Assembly (NCBI GenBank): GCA_023389005.1 | Contig: JAEWFE010000303.1 | Coordinates: forward strand, 1 to 5,442 | Direction: 5' to 3' | DNA from: Bacillota bacterium | Lineage (GTDB): Bacteria; Bacillota; Bacilli; Lactobacillales; Enterococcaceae | Length of the DNA: 5,442 nucleotides | Shown: positions 4,846 to 5,442 of the stretch, in pieces | Position numbering within the stretch: position 1 is the first letter of the stretch | How the letters are laid out: each line of letters begins with the position of its first letter | Notes under the pieces: generated by a model | The model's database searches: none | The model's input: only the letters and a program-made list of their open reading frames with translations | Told to the model about the DNA's origin: nothing | Made by a program: the position numbers and the translations under genes

Positions 4846-5409
4846 TTACTTAGTTGCGCGTTTTACATAAGTACCTTCAGCAGTGTTGATTTCTAAGTAT
4901 TCGCCTGCTTCGATAAAGTCTGGTACGTTTACAACTAATCCAGTTTCCATAGTAGCTGGTTTACCTGAACCAGTTACAGTTGCGCCCTTGATTGATGGTT
5001 GTGTTTCTTCAACTTTTAGGACTACAGTTGTTGGTAATTGAATACCTACGACTTCAGAACCAAAGAATTGAATTTTAACTTCCATGTTTTCAAGGATATA
5101 TTTCATTTCAGTTTCTACAGTTTCAGTTGGAATTTCGTATTGTTCATAAGTTTCTAAATCCATGAAATACGCTGTGTCATCCATTGTGTAAAGATATTGA
5201 ACAGTTTTTGTATCAATGTGTGCACGTTCGAATTTTTCTTCAGGACGGAAAGTAGTATCATAAGTTGCACCACTACGAACGTCACGTAATTTCATACGCA
5301 TCACTGTATTTCCTTTACCTGGTTTGTGATGGCTTGCTTCTAAAACTTTAATTAATTTGCCATCTTGTACAAAAGTCATACCAGCTCTTAAATCACTTGC
5401 TGAAATCAT
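4846..5409 (-). CDS. efp: Translation elongation factor P
   Basis: Binds the ribosome between the P and E sites and speeds peptide bond formation at consecutive prolines. At 187 residues it has the usual three-domain length: an SH3/KOW-like domain (about 1-65) and two OB-like domains (about 66-128 and 129-187). The tip loop SHHKPGKGNT (26-35) carries Lys32, the residue that reaches the peptidyl-tRNA and, in B. subtilis EF-P, carries 5-aminopentanol at the same number. No modifying enzyme is encoded in this window. The C-terminal family signature is clear (QPSIKGATV, GKPATMETGLVVNVP, AEGTYVKRA). AAAGGAG (5418-5424) lies 8 bases before the ATG, and the MISASDLRAG start matches known EF-P N-termini. 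The promoter lies beyond the window edge. Its sequence type is close to streptococcal and enterococcal EF-P. Confidence 0.97.
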   Translation of the reverse strand: MISASDLRAGMTFVQDGKLIKVLEASHHKPGKGNTVMRMKLRDVRSGATYDTTFRPEEKFERAHIDTKTVQYLYTMDDTAYFMDLETYEQYEIPTETVETEMKYILENMEVKIQFFGSEVVGIQLPTTVVLKVEETQPSIKGATVTGSGKPATMETGLVVNVPDFIEAGEYLEINTAEGTYVKRATK

Positions 5410-5442
5410 TTAAATGTCTCCTTTAATCTTTAAAATAGTTCA

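Overview
The window looks like chromosomal DNA of a low-GC Gram-positive bacterium of the order Lactobacillales, most likely Enterococcus or a close relative. This rests on the AT-rich sequence, strong AAAGGAG-type ribosome binding sites, an elongation factor P with the SHHKPGKGNT loop seen in streptococci and enterococci, and the trmN6-yazA gene pair typical of Firmicutes. The species is an inference; nothing here fixes it.

Layout. On the + strand, 41-757 encodes a LytTR-type DNA-binding regulator whose receiver half has lost its phosphoacceptor aspartate. It is followed by about 290 bases without a convincing gene, ending in a + strand terminator (1050-1077). A second terminator (1083-1115) serves the minus-strand gene plsC, a lysophosphatidic acid acyltransferase (1121-1753). 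plsC and the + strand pair trmN6-yazA (1965-2714 and 2704-2991, overlapping by 11 bases) are transcribed divergently from a shared intergenic region with recognisable promoters. A long hairpin (2990-3036) separates yazA from a convergent CLC-family anion transporter (3045-4253, minus strand, GTG start). The transporter resembles the fluoride-exporting CLC-F subgroup but differs at two signature positions, and no fluoride riboswitch precedes it. The last gene is efp (4846-5409, minus strand), with its own terminator at 4807-4833.

The most unusual part is the roughly 590-base gene-free stretch between clc and efp (4254-4845). It is packed with inverted and direct repeats. Two diverged copies of a module of about 75 nt (4433-4509 and 4666-4740) fold into the same inner hairpin. 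Four of its base pairs differ between copies by compensatory changes, while the loop CTCCTTTCATCC is kept identical. A further 13-bp hairpin (4581-4618) and long-range stems (4546-4573 with 4766-4796) can join the parts into a branched structure of about 250 nt, and several strands have two possible partners. I do not recognise this element. It may be a structured RNA, or a hairpin-rich intergenic repeat comparable in style to BOX or MITE elements.

The genes are mostly independent housekeeping functions: phospholipid synthesis, tRNA modification, anion export and translation of polyproline stretches. Apart from the coupled trmN6-yazA pair they do not form one pathway.
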